Program-made: the position numbers and the translations under genes
The notes under the pieces: generated by a model
Told to the model about the DNA's origin: nothing
Seen by the model: the letters and a program-made list of their open reading frames with translations, nothing else
Databases searched by the model: none
From: Pseudomonadota bacterium
Lineage (GTDB): Bacteria > Desulfobacterota > Desulfobacteria > Desulfobacterales > C00003060
Assembly (NCBI GenBank): GCA_015222985.1
Contig: JADFWI010000006.1
Coordinates: 1 to 8,035, forward strand
DNA length: 8,035 nucleotides
Direction of reading: 5' to 3'
Shown: one piece after another, positions 1 through 5,439 of the stretch
Layout: each line of letters starts with the position of its first letter
Numbering within the stretch: the first letter of the stretch is position 1

Positions 1-539
1 AGGTACTTGCTGAGTGAAACCCCCTTGAATGCCATGATGTCAGGCATATATGGACCCAAGAAGGCATAGCTGGTAAAGATAACAGCGATGACAGATAGAG
101 CCGGCCCGATTATTCTTCTTGTGGCCTCAAGCAGCAGTACTACAAGGACAGTTCCAAACACGAGGTCTCGGGTAATCGGCGAACCGGCCCTCATGGCGAG
201 CCCCTCGTAGTCCAAAGCCAGGTAAAGCGCTGTTAAGGCGCCCAGGGCCGCAAAAGCATAATCGATAATCGGTATACGGTCTGTAACGGAAAGAAAGCCA
301 AAATACCTCGTGGGTCTTTTGAGGCACGGATTCACGAAAAAGAGAAGAGATATTGCAAAAGCGAGGTGGATCGCCCTTTCTGTTGTGCTGTTAATCACAA
401 CAACACTGGGAAGTGCCAGTTGAAAAAGGGCCCACGAAATGGCGATAGCCGCAACAAGGTAGTGTTCGTGTGCCCGCAGTGTTCGGATATAACCGGTTTC
501 AGCTTTAAGGAGATCCTCTGCTTTCTGGATTCTTCTCAT
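1..539 (-). CDS. TRAP transporter fused permease, N-terminal part (truncated by window edge)
   Basis: This is the beginning of a fused 4TM/12TM TRAP permease, the membrane part of a sodium-driven solute importer that works with the TAXI receptor encoded just upstream. Only the first 179 residues are in the window; the gene runs off the left edge. Visible are a charged cytoplasmic start (residues 1-25), hydrophobic segments near 28-48, 56-70, 91-110, 126-137 and 143-162, and the family signature LLEATRR (136-142) followed by IGPALSVIAVIF and a LGPYMP motif near 161-166. The start ATG at 539 is preceded by a modest GGCGAG ribosome site. An in-frame TAG about 20 codons upstream limits the options, and only a TTG lies between. 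It follows the Usp gene after a gap of about 205 bp and probably belongs to the same transport unit. The family call is firm; the substrate cannot be read from this part. Confidence 0.9.
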   Translation of the reverse strand, partial: MRRIQKAEDLLKAETGYIRTLRAHEHYLVAAIAISWALFQLALPSVVVINSTTERAIHLAFAISLLFFVNPCLKRPTRYFGFLSVTDRIPIIDYAFAALGALTALYLALDYEGLAMRAGSPITRDLVFGTVLVVLLLEATRRIIGPALSVIAVIFTSYAFLGPYMPDIMAFKGVSLSKY

Positions 540-640
540 ACATTTCTCGCCATGATATGATTGCTGGCAGGGTCTTTCTGTTCTTGGCAATGACTTTGCC
601 TAATCATAAATATCCGGCCACGTTGCCTGGGTATGATTGG

Positions 641-655
641 TCCGCCGTAGGCGGA
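641..655. repeat. Short perfect GC-rich inverted repeat
   Basis: TCCGCC-GTA-GGCGGA is a perfect 6-bp stem with a 3-nt loop, in the 205-bp gap between the Usp gene and the permease. No U-run follows on either strand, so it is not a convincing terminator. It could be a small dispersed palindrome or an mRNA-processing hairpin. Nothing else recognisable is seen in 540-744. Confidence 0.45.
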
Positions 656-744
656 TTGATATCGCCCGGAAGAAAAGCCTTCAACCCCGGCGCTTGTCGT
701 AACCATACAGCCTGGACTTCCTTGAGAAGTAACGCCCTTTCTCT

Positions 745-1197
745 CTAGCTTCGATAAGAGAGGACAGGCACAGGTGAATGGCGAAACATTTTCTCTGCTA
801 CGGACCCGAGCAATACGTGCGGCAAATCACTGCGGCCCTTGGCGCCCATGACGACCAGATCCACAGCTTCTTCCTCTATAACCTGCAACAGTTTTTCAGC
901 AGGATGTCCTACTTTGCAGATGCTTCTTACTCTCTCAATGGGAAACGAGATGGTTTCTAACATCTTTTCCAGTGAAGCTGCCCGTTCCTCCTTGACGCCT
1001 TTGACGTATTCATCGACATCCACCCTGTAGCCCATTGCTTCTATCCGACCGACGGCCTGCACATCTCGTACATTGATCACGTTGGCCACAACCAGTTCGG
1101 CATCCAGATCATTTGCCAGCCTTGAAGCATAATTGAGTATGCCTTCTGAGTACTTTGAAAAGGCTATGGCCGCCAAGATTCTCTTTATCTCACTCAT
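745..1197 (-). CDS. Universal stress protein A-like, ATP-binding type
   Basis: This is a single-domain UspA-family protein of 150 residues, a usual length. The Rossmann-like fold starts at IKRILAAIAFS (residues 4-14). The nucleotide-binding signature G-2x-G-9x-G-S is complete near the C-terminus: GAKG at 118-121, then G131-S132, followed by the typical SPVPVL ending. Binding of ATP or AMP is therefore expected. The start chosen is the ATG at 1197, because a strong GGGAGG ribosome site sits 4 nt upstream. An in-frame ATG at 1239 would add 14 residues (MREWSNALSRLGGT) that do not fit the family. The gene lies between the TAXI receptor and the TRAP permease. Usp proteins are known TRAP partners: TeaD in the Halomonas ectoine transporter regulates uptake. 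A role as regulator of this transporter is inference from position. Confidence 0.92.
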   Translation of the reverse strand: MSEIKRILAAIAFSKYSEGILNYASRLANDLDAELVVANVINVRDVQAVGRIEAMGYRVDVDEYVKGVKEERAASLEKMLETISFPIERVRSICKVGHPAEKLLQVIEEEAVDLVVMGAKGRSDLPHVLLGSVAEKMFRHSPVPVLSYRS

Positions 1198-1239
1198 AGT
1201 GCCTCCCAACCGGGATAAAGCGTTCGACCATTCCCTCAT

Positions 1240-1288
1240 AAATCCCCCTGCCCCCCCTTCTTAAAGGGGGGATTTAGAGGGGATTTTT
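1240..1288. repeat. Nested C/G-rich imperfect palindrome between TAXI and Usp genes
   Basis: The outer arms AAATCCCC (1240-1247) and GGGGATTT (1279-1286) enclose inner arms CCCCCCTT (1252-1259) and AAGGGGGG (1264-1271) around a 4-nt loop. The layout resembles the widespread AAATCCCC...GGGGATTT repeats found between genes in many environmental bacterial genomes. Read on the minus strand it sits between the receptor stop and the Usp ribosome site. There it could form a strong hairpin that lowers downstream expression or protects the receptor mRNA. No clear U-run follows it on the minus strand. The plus-strand copy ends in ATTTTT. Confidence 0.65.
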
Positions 1289-1320
1289 CAAGTAACCGCA
1301 CAGATTGAATGTTTGTGTTG

Positions 1321-2304
1321 TTATTTCAGGCCCGCCTCTTTGTAATACTTCATGGCACCGGGATGGATAGGCGCACTCATGCCTTCCAGCATATTCTCTT
1401 TTGTGAGGACCTGATAGGCCGGATGGAGCTTCCTGAAGGACTCAAAATTTTCAAAGACCTCTTTGGTGATGGCATAAACCACCTTGTCAGGCACTTTGGC
1501 CGAGGTGACAAAGGTGGCTTTCACACCAAATGTCTGTGTGTCCGTTTTGTTGGTGGCCCCGGGATAGAGCTTTTTGAGGATAACGGCTTTTGCATAGTAT
1601 GGATATTTTGAAAGGAGCTTGGCAACGTCTGTGATGGGCACGAAATGGACCTTTCTTGCACCGGCGGTTGCCTCCTTGATTGCCCCGCTGGGATGACCCA
1701 CGGTATAGAAGAAGGCATCAATGCGACCGTCCTGAAGGAGCCCTGGGGCCTCAGCCGCCTTAACACCCTCAGCTTTGAGATCTTTCTTGTAATCAATGCC
1801 GGCATCTGTCAGTGCATCAATGGAATTCTGGCGTTGGCCGGAACCGGGATTCCCAATGTTGACACGCTTTCCCCTGAGATCCTGGATGTTCTTGATTCCG
1901 GCATCATCTGCAGCCACCAAGGTGATGGATTCCGGGTGAATGGTGAACACCGCTCGCAGATCCTTCTGAGGGCCCTTGTCTTTCCACTCGGCAAGACCGT
2001 TTATGGCCTGATACTGTCTGTCGGACTGTACAACGCCGAATTCGAGATCCCCTGCCATGATGGCATTGACATTAAAAACCGATCCGCCTGTGGACTCCAC
2101 CGTGGCCCGAATTCCATATTCTTTACGCTTCTTGTTTACGATCTTGGCGATTGCGCCGCCCGTGGGATAATAAACGCCAGTAATGCCGCCTGTTCCGATG
2201 GTGACAAAAGTGGCCTTAGCTTGAACCGGGACGGGAGCCATTGCTGCTGCGAAGACAATTCCAAAACACAAACCCATAGCCAAAACGAAAATCCGTTTCA
2301 TCAT
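1321..2304 (-). CDS. TRAP transporter solute receptor, TAXI family
   Basis: This is the periplasmic substrate-binding protein of a TAXI-type TRAP importer, 327 residues as usual for the family. A signal peptide is clear: MMKR, then a hydrophobic core to about residue 23, with likely cleavage after VQA (residue 29). The mature protein opens with FVTIGTGGITGVYYPTGG, the hallmark TAXI start, followed by the STGGSVFNVNAI region and the LRGKRVNIGNPGSGQ segment. The ribosome site GGGAGG lies 3 nt before the first ATG and 6 nt before the second (2301), so translation may start at the second. A promoter-like sequence lies just upstream. It is followed by a Usp gene and the fused permease, making a complete transport unit. 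The few TAXI proteins with known ligands bind glutamate, glutamine or other carboxylates. The substrate here is unknown, though the amino-acid genes upstream make an amino acid plausible. Confidence 0.95.
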   Translation of the reverse strand: MMKRIFVLAMGLCFGIVFAAAMAPVPVQAKATFVTIGTGGITGVYYPTGGAIAKIVNKKRKEYGIRATVESTGGSVFNVNAIMAGDLEFGVVQSDRQYQAINGLAEWKDKGPQKDLRAVFTIHPESITLVAADDAGIKNIQDLRGKRVNIGNPGSGQRQNSIDALTDAGIDYKKDLKAEGVKAAEAPGLLQDGRIDAFFYTVGHPSGAIKEATAGARKVHFVPITDVAKLLSKYPYYAKAVILKKLYPGATNKTDTQTFGVKATFVTSAKVPDKVVYAITKEVFENFESFRKLHPAYQVLTKENMLEGMSAPIHPGAMKYYKEAGLK

Positions 2305-2330
2305 TAACCTCCCTCTCTGGTATGGGTTTA

Positions 2331-2360
2331 ATCATTCTGCGTTTCCACGCGGCCTGTCAA
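2331..2360 (-). promoter_or_regulatory. Predicted sigma70-type promoter of the TAXI-Usp-TRAP unit
   Basis: On the minus strand a perfect TTGACA (-35, plus positions 2360-2355) is followed after 18 nt by AATGAT (-10, 2336-2331, 4 of 6 matches). The -10 box ends 26 nt before the receptor ATG, leaving room for a short leader with the GGGAGG ribosome site. It makes the transport genes a unit separate from the aminomutase gene upstream. The prediction is by eye only. Confidence 0.5.
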
Positions 2361-2362
2361 TG

Positions 2363-2375
2363 GGTCACGTTGACC
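2363..2375. promoter_or_regulatory. Operator-like inverted repeat next to the TAXI promoter
   Basis: GGTCA-CGT-TGACC is a perfect 5-bp inverted repeat with a 3-bp centre. It lies 2 bp upstream of the predicted -35 box, a position usual for an activator or repressor site. No regulator gene is present in the window, so the binding protein is unknown. Confidence 0.3.
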
Positions 2376-2456
2376 AGAAATACCTTTCTTCCTCCCTCCT
2401 TTCTTATATCGGTCTTCGGTCTACAGTCATCGTTGTAAGATAACATGACTCCCGTG

Positions 2457-3530
2457 CTATTCCGGAATATTTGGAAGGGTCGTGACTTCTCCCTTGTAGT
2501 TTTTCAAGGTGTACTCTTTTTCTGTCTTATTGACAATGTAATAGTCAGGCACCAATGGGATTTTCCCAATATTTGTGGCAATAACATACATAGGCTGGGC
2601 AAGGCCGGTGGTATGGCCGCGAATGGCGTCTCGAATCAGCTCGGCCCCCTTTTCAACCGGCGTACGGAAATGGTCTATGCCCGGAGCAGGCTCACAATAA
2701 AACACATAGTAGGGCCGAATTCGAACCGAAAGGAGTTTTTGGTGTAGTTCTCTGAAGGTCTTAACATCATCATTGATTCCTTTAAGCAACACGGCCTGAT
2801 TCCCCACATTGACACCACAGCAAAGCAGACCGTAGACAGCCTGCGCAGTCTTTTCCGTGATCTCCTTGGGGTGATTACACTGCGTATTTACCCATATGGG
2901 CACTTTGTGGTAAGGGCTCAGGGTCTTCTTGAGCCCGTCAGTAATTCGATGTGGCAGGACAATGGGCGTTCTGGTGCCAAAACGGATCATCTCAATGTGG
3001 GGGATCTCTCGCAGTTTTCGGATAAGGTGTTCTATTTTGTCATCTGACAGAATGAAGGGGTCCCCACCGGTAATCAGCACGTCACGGATCTCTTCGTGTT
3101 CACGTATCCACGCCAGGCCTTCCTCCACATCAAAGCGGAGCTTGAGATCCCGGTCCACCACGAGTTCTTTGCGAAAGCAGTGGCGGCAGTAGTTGGCGCA
3201 CATGTCGGTAACCGTAAAGGCAATACGGTCATAGTACTGCCTGGCAATACTGTCTGGTCTCACCTCGTCAGTTGCGCGGTTTTCTTTCCAGATAAGATAA
3301 TTGGGAATTCCGTAACGGTTCTCCTTCTCCTTCATGGAAGGGACCACTTGCCTGCGGACAGGACAGTCGGGGTCGTCTCGGGCCATCAGAGAAGCAAAGT
3401 AAGGGGTCGTTCCCCATTTGGTGTCAAGGTCCGTGATGGCCTTTTCTTCCTCAGAGGTGACATTGATGAACTCCTTAAGTCTCCTAAGTGTGTTGACGCT
3501 GTTTTGCAACTGCTCCATCCATTTTTCCAT
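2457..3530 (-). CDS. KamA-family radical SAM aminomutase (lysine 2,3-aminomutase-like, substrate uncertain)
   Basis: This 357-residue protein belongs to the lysine 2,3-aminomutase family. These enzymes use a [4Fe-4S] cluster, SAM and PLP to move an amino group from C2 to C3 of an amino acid. Visible are the family N-terminus with CPVRRQ (56-61), the cluster motif C111-x3-C115-x2-C118 in CANYCRHCFRK, the SAM-binding TGGDPF (154-159), HFRTP (287-291) and the likely PLP lysine K323. R120 matches the arginine that holds the substrate carboxylate in LAM. Two features are unusual by eye alignment. The PGGGGK PLP motif is replaced by ATNIGK. The aspartates that bind the lysine side chain (D293 and D330 of clostridial LAM) appear as E280 and a non-acidic residue near 317-318. 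The substrate is thus probably not L-lysine. Start ATG at 3530 has a GGAG 9 nt upstream. The gene lies 54 bp after the GS-like gene, likely in one operon. Confidence 0.88.
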   Translation of the reverse strand: MEKWMEQLQNSVNTLRRLKEFINVTSEEEKAITDLDTKWGTTPYFASLMARDDPDCPVRRQVVPSMKEKENRYGIPNYLIWKENRATDEVRPDSIARQYYDRIAFTVTDMCANYCRHCFRKELVVDRDLKLRFDVEEGLAWIREHEEIRDVLITGGDPFILSDDKIEHLIRKLREIPHIEMIRFGTRTPIVLPHRITDGLKKTLSPYHKVPIWVNTQCNHPKEITEKTAQAVYGLLCCGVNVGNQAVLLKGINDDVKTFRELHQKLLSVRIRPYYVFYCEPAPGIDHFRTPVEKGAELIRDAIRGHTTGLAQPMYVIATNIGKIPLVPDYYIVNKTEKEYTLKNYKGEVTTLPNIPE

Positions 3531-3567
3531 TGCCCGCTTCTCCTTACGTATTGGAATGACGGCGCCA

Positions 3568-3585
3568 AGGGCTTGCGCAAGCCCT
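3568..3585 (-). repeat. Perfect 18-bp palindrome between the GS-like and kamA-like genes
   Basis: AGGGCTTGCGCAAGCCCT is a perfect palindrome that begins at the last base of the GS-like stop codon. In the transcript it would form a hairpin with a GC-rich stem and a GCGC loop. No U-run follows, so termination is unlikely. An intercistronic mRNA stabilising or processing hairpin that sets the GS:aminomutase ratio is a reasonable guess. Confidence 0.5.
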
Positions 3586-4907
3586 CAGATACCCAAATAC
3601 TCGCTGTGCTCTCTGGCAGTGACATGAGTTCTGTGCTCTTCCCATTCGGCGATTTTCAGCCTCATGTAATGGTCATAAATCCTGTCTCCCAACAGGCCTT
3701 TCAAGAACTTGCTCCTCTCCGCTTCCACCAAGGCCTCGAACATGCACTTGGGCAAAAAGCGTCTGTCCCAAACACGGTAATTCCTCATTATTTTCTTATA
3801 TGTGCTCCCAACATCAGGCCGGCCACAGTCAAGGCCGTCCTTTATGCCCTGGAGTCCCATTGCAATCAAGCATGCTATCTGGAGATACACGTTACCCGTG
3901 GGGTCAGGATTTCTCAATTCAATCCTTGTGCTTTCAGGACTGACGGCATAGGGGACTCTCACCATGGAACTCCTGTTCTTCAGCCCCCATCCTCTGATGA
4001 CAGGGGCCTCCCGCTCCACAACATAGGCCTTGTAAGAATTGAAAGTCGAGGCCATTATGATGGAGGTCTCCCTGGCATATTTCAAAATGCCCCCAATGAA
4101 TTGCCTGGCGGTCTTGGTTAGATTATGCTTTCCGTCGATTTGGTAGAACAGGTTTTTGCCTGCCAGATCTTGCATGGAAAGGTGAATGTGGAACGCATTT
4201 CTGTTCTCTCCCTCAAACGGCTTGGGCATGAACGTGGCGTGATAGCCGTGCTCATCTGCGACCTTCTGGGCCACATAGTCGAAGAGCACGGTCCGGTCAG
4301 CCGCTCCCAAAGGGTCCTGACACTCGAAGTTGATTTCATGCTGCGATGCGGTGACTTCATGGTGCGCCTTTTCAAACCGTATGCCGCATTTGCCCAGTAT
4401 GTCTATAATCTGATCCCTCACGGCCTCTCCCTTGTCGTGGGGGTCGGCGTGAAAGTAACCTGCCTTATCAGAATGAATATCTTCACTGAACTCGTCGCTT
4501 TTCAGCAAAAAGAACTCGTGCTCCGGCCCCAAGAGGAACCTTGAATTATGCTCGGATTCTGCCCTGGCCAGAACACCCTCCAGCACGGCCCTGGCGTCGG
4601 ATCTTGCCCGCCTCCCCGCCTCATTCATTATCTTGCCTATAAAGAACCCGAGTTTCTTGTCCTTGAACTCCACAACCCTCAGGCTCTCCGGCACGGGGCA
4701 AAGCAACCGATCACTGTCGTCAACTGTGCTAATGCCGGCTACGGAGCTGGCATCAAAGCCAATTCCTTTCTCGATTATTCTCTCTATGTTTTCAGGATTT
4801 ACCGGCAGGGCCCTGACCCTGCCATTAAGATCGGTAAAAAAGATCTTCGTAGAATCAACCTCTTCAAGCCTTTCCCGGATATCTCCCGTGTCAACTCTCT
4901 TTGTCAT
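3585..4907 (-). CDS. Glutamine synthetase-like enzyme, short GSI type with altered glutamate pocket
   Basis: This 440-residue protein has the full type I glutamine synthetase fold. GS joins ammonia to the gamma-carboxylate of glutamate using ATP. Visible are the N-terminal latch GIGFDASS (48-55, with the ammonia-side Asp as D52), GPEHEFF (E129 and E131, metal), AHHEV with QHEINF (E184, E191), FMPKPF (226-231), H240, catalytic-flap E300, NRSS (311-314) and RIELRNPDP (328-336). The Tyr adenylylation region of long GSI is absent, as in GSI-alpha. Unusually, the segment normally reading YKRLVPGYEAP is YKAYVVEREAP, so the glutamate-binding Arg (R321 in Salmonella) is A294. The NGSGMH loop is NRNAFH, with Gly265 as R236. 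These changes suggest a substrate other than L-glutamate, while ammonia as co-substrate looks retained. Start ATG at 4907 has CGGAGAAC before it. Flanked by tudS-like and kamA-like genes. Confidence 0.88.
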   Translation of the reverse strand: MTKRVDTGDIRERLEEVDSTKIFFTDLNGRVRALPVNPENIERIIEKGIGFDASSVAGISTVDDSDRLLCPVPESLRVVEFKDKKLGFFIGKIMNEAGRRARSDARAVLEGVLARAESEHNSRFLLGPEHEFFLLKSDEFSEDIHSDKAGYFHADPHDKGEAVRDQIIDILGKCGIRFEKAHHEVTASQHEINFECQDPLGAADRTVLFDYVAQKVADEHGYHATFMPKPFEGENRNAFHIHLSMQDLAGKNLFYQIDGKHNLTKTARQFIGGILKYARETSIIMASTFNSYKAYVVEREAPVIRGWGLKNRSSMVRVPYAVSPESTRIELRNPDPTGNVYLQIACLIAMGLQGIKDGLDCGRPDVGSTYKKIMRNYRVWDRRFLPKCMFEALVEAERSKFLKGLLGDRIYDHYMRLKIAEWEEHRTHVTAREHSEYLGI

Positions 4908-4937
4908 GTTCTCCGTAGCCTCCTAAGTTCATGATCC

Positions 4938-5393
4938 TCAATCTATTGCCCTGGCTTTCACTTCCCGGATATCGACACCTTCGCGCGCCAACAGCGCGGC
5001 TGCCACTCCGATCGGATGCCCGTCGCCTGACCGGCAGCCCGGGGCTCACGAAGGGCTTTTGTCTTTCATGAAGCATACCTGAACATCCTCTTCCCTGATT
5101 TTTCTCAGGGCCGCAAAGGCGCCCTTCAAAAAGGCATCCGTTACGTCAAGACCGTTGTCGTTAAGAACCCTGGCCCGGCCGTCCAAGACATCGAATCCAT
5201 CGCCTCCGTGAAGATATGAAGGGACTCTGGGGGTAGGAAGGCCTCCCAATTGTTCAGGACAGACAGGAAGCACGGCTTCATTGGCAACCCGTTTCACCAG
5301 TGTTGGACTGGGGCTGGTCCTGCCGTCATACCGGCAGTGGTAACCAAGAAGACAGGCGCTTGCAGCAAAAGCGTATTTTTTTGTGGTAGACAT
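4938..5393 (-). CDS. DUF523/TudS-like protein, probable selenoprotein (in-frame UGA at 5048-5046)
   Basis: DUF523 includes TudS, a thiouracil desulfurase whose [4Fe-4S] cluster is held by three conserved Cys. Here the first two are present: C14 in SACLLG and C45 in PVCPEQLGGLPTPR. The third lies in the family motif SPSC, but the reading frame shows SPS followed by UGA (codon 116). Translation past it gives 35 more residues including GDG and IGVAAALLAREGV, which match the usual family ending (GDGVTAALL..GI.V), then TGA at 4940-4938. The total of 151 residues is the normal length, against 115 for the short form. A hairpin with a GGUC loop follows the UGA, so selenocysteine insertion is the favoured reading. 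A nonsense mutation or sequencing error is the alternative. Other genes here end in TGA, so UGA is not generally reassigned. Start ATG at 5393 has only a weak ribosome site. The full-length stop lies 30 bp before the GS-like start. Confidence 0.8.
5018..5045 (-). promoter_or_regulatory. Candidate bacterial SECIS hairpin
   Basis: Directly after the UGA the RNA can fold as a lower stem (5045-5040 with 5022-5018, one bulged C), a small internal loop, and an upper stem UGCC/GGCG (5036-5033 with 5027-5024). The 5-nt apical loop is GGUCA (5032-5028). A G-rich loop start like GGUC is typical of bacterial SECIS elements such as that of fdhF. The loop starts 13 nt after the UGA, somewhat closer than the usual 16 or more. 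A competing stem (GGCUGCC at 5039-5033 with a GGCAGCC copy near 5000) also exists. Not computed, judged by eye. Confidence 0.45.
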
Positions 5394-5439
5394 ATGGCTG
5401 GGACCTTAGAGGTAAATCCAGAGGCCGCTCACACACGCC

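Noticed and set aside
1645..2307. Plus-strand open frame of 220 codons opposite the TAXI receptor
   Set aside because: It is antisense to a receptor with signal peptide and family motifs, and no ribosome site or known domain is seen.
2458..2469. TATTCCGGAATA palindrome at the kamA-like stop codon
   Set aside because: It is explained by the coding sequence of the last codons. The stem is AT-rich with no U-run, so there is no good case for a terminator or operator.
3096..4121. Long plus-strand open frame of 341 codons across the GS-like and kamA-like genes
   Set aside because: It is antisense to two clearly recognisable enzymes with intact motifs, and its translation shows no domain. It is a shadow frame.
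3585..4907. Calling the GS-like protein PuuA or another gamma-glutamylamine ligase
   Set aside because: Those enzymes still bind glutamate and usually change the ammonia side. Here the ammonia-side Asp is kept and the glutamate side is changed.
4891..5076. Minus-strand frame overlapping the end of the DUF523 gene and the GS-like start
   Set aside because: It is an Arg/Ser-rich translation in a different frame from both genes, and the DUF523 readthrough explains this stretch better.
5046..5393. Treating the DUF523 gene as a complete 115-residue protein ending at 5046
   Set aside because: This would lack the third conserved cysteine and the C-terminal strand of the family, while the sequence after the UGA still encodes that missing part in the same frame.
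4938..5393. Alternative genetic code with UGA reassigned to an amino acid throughout
   Set aside because: The GS-like, PaaK-like, Cys-rich and full-length DUF523 genes all end at TGA at sensible family lengths, and Trp is encoded by TGG.
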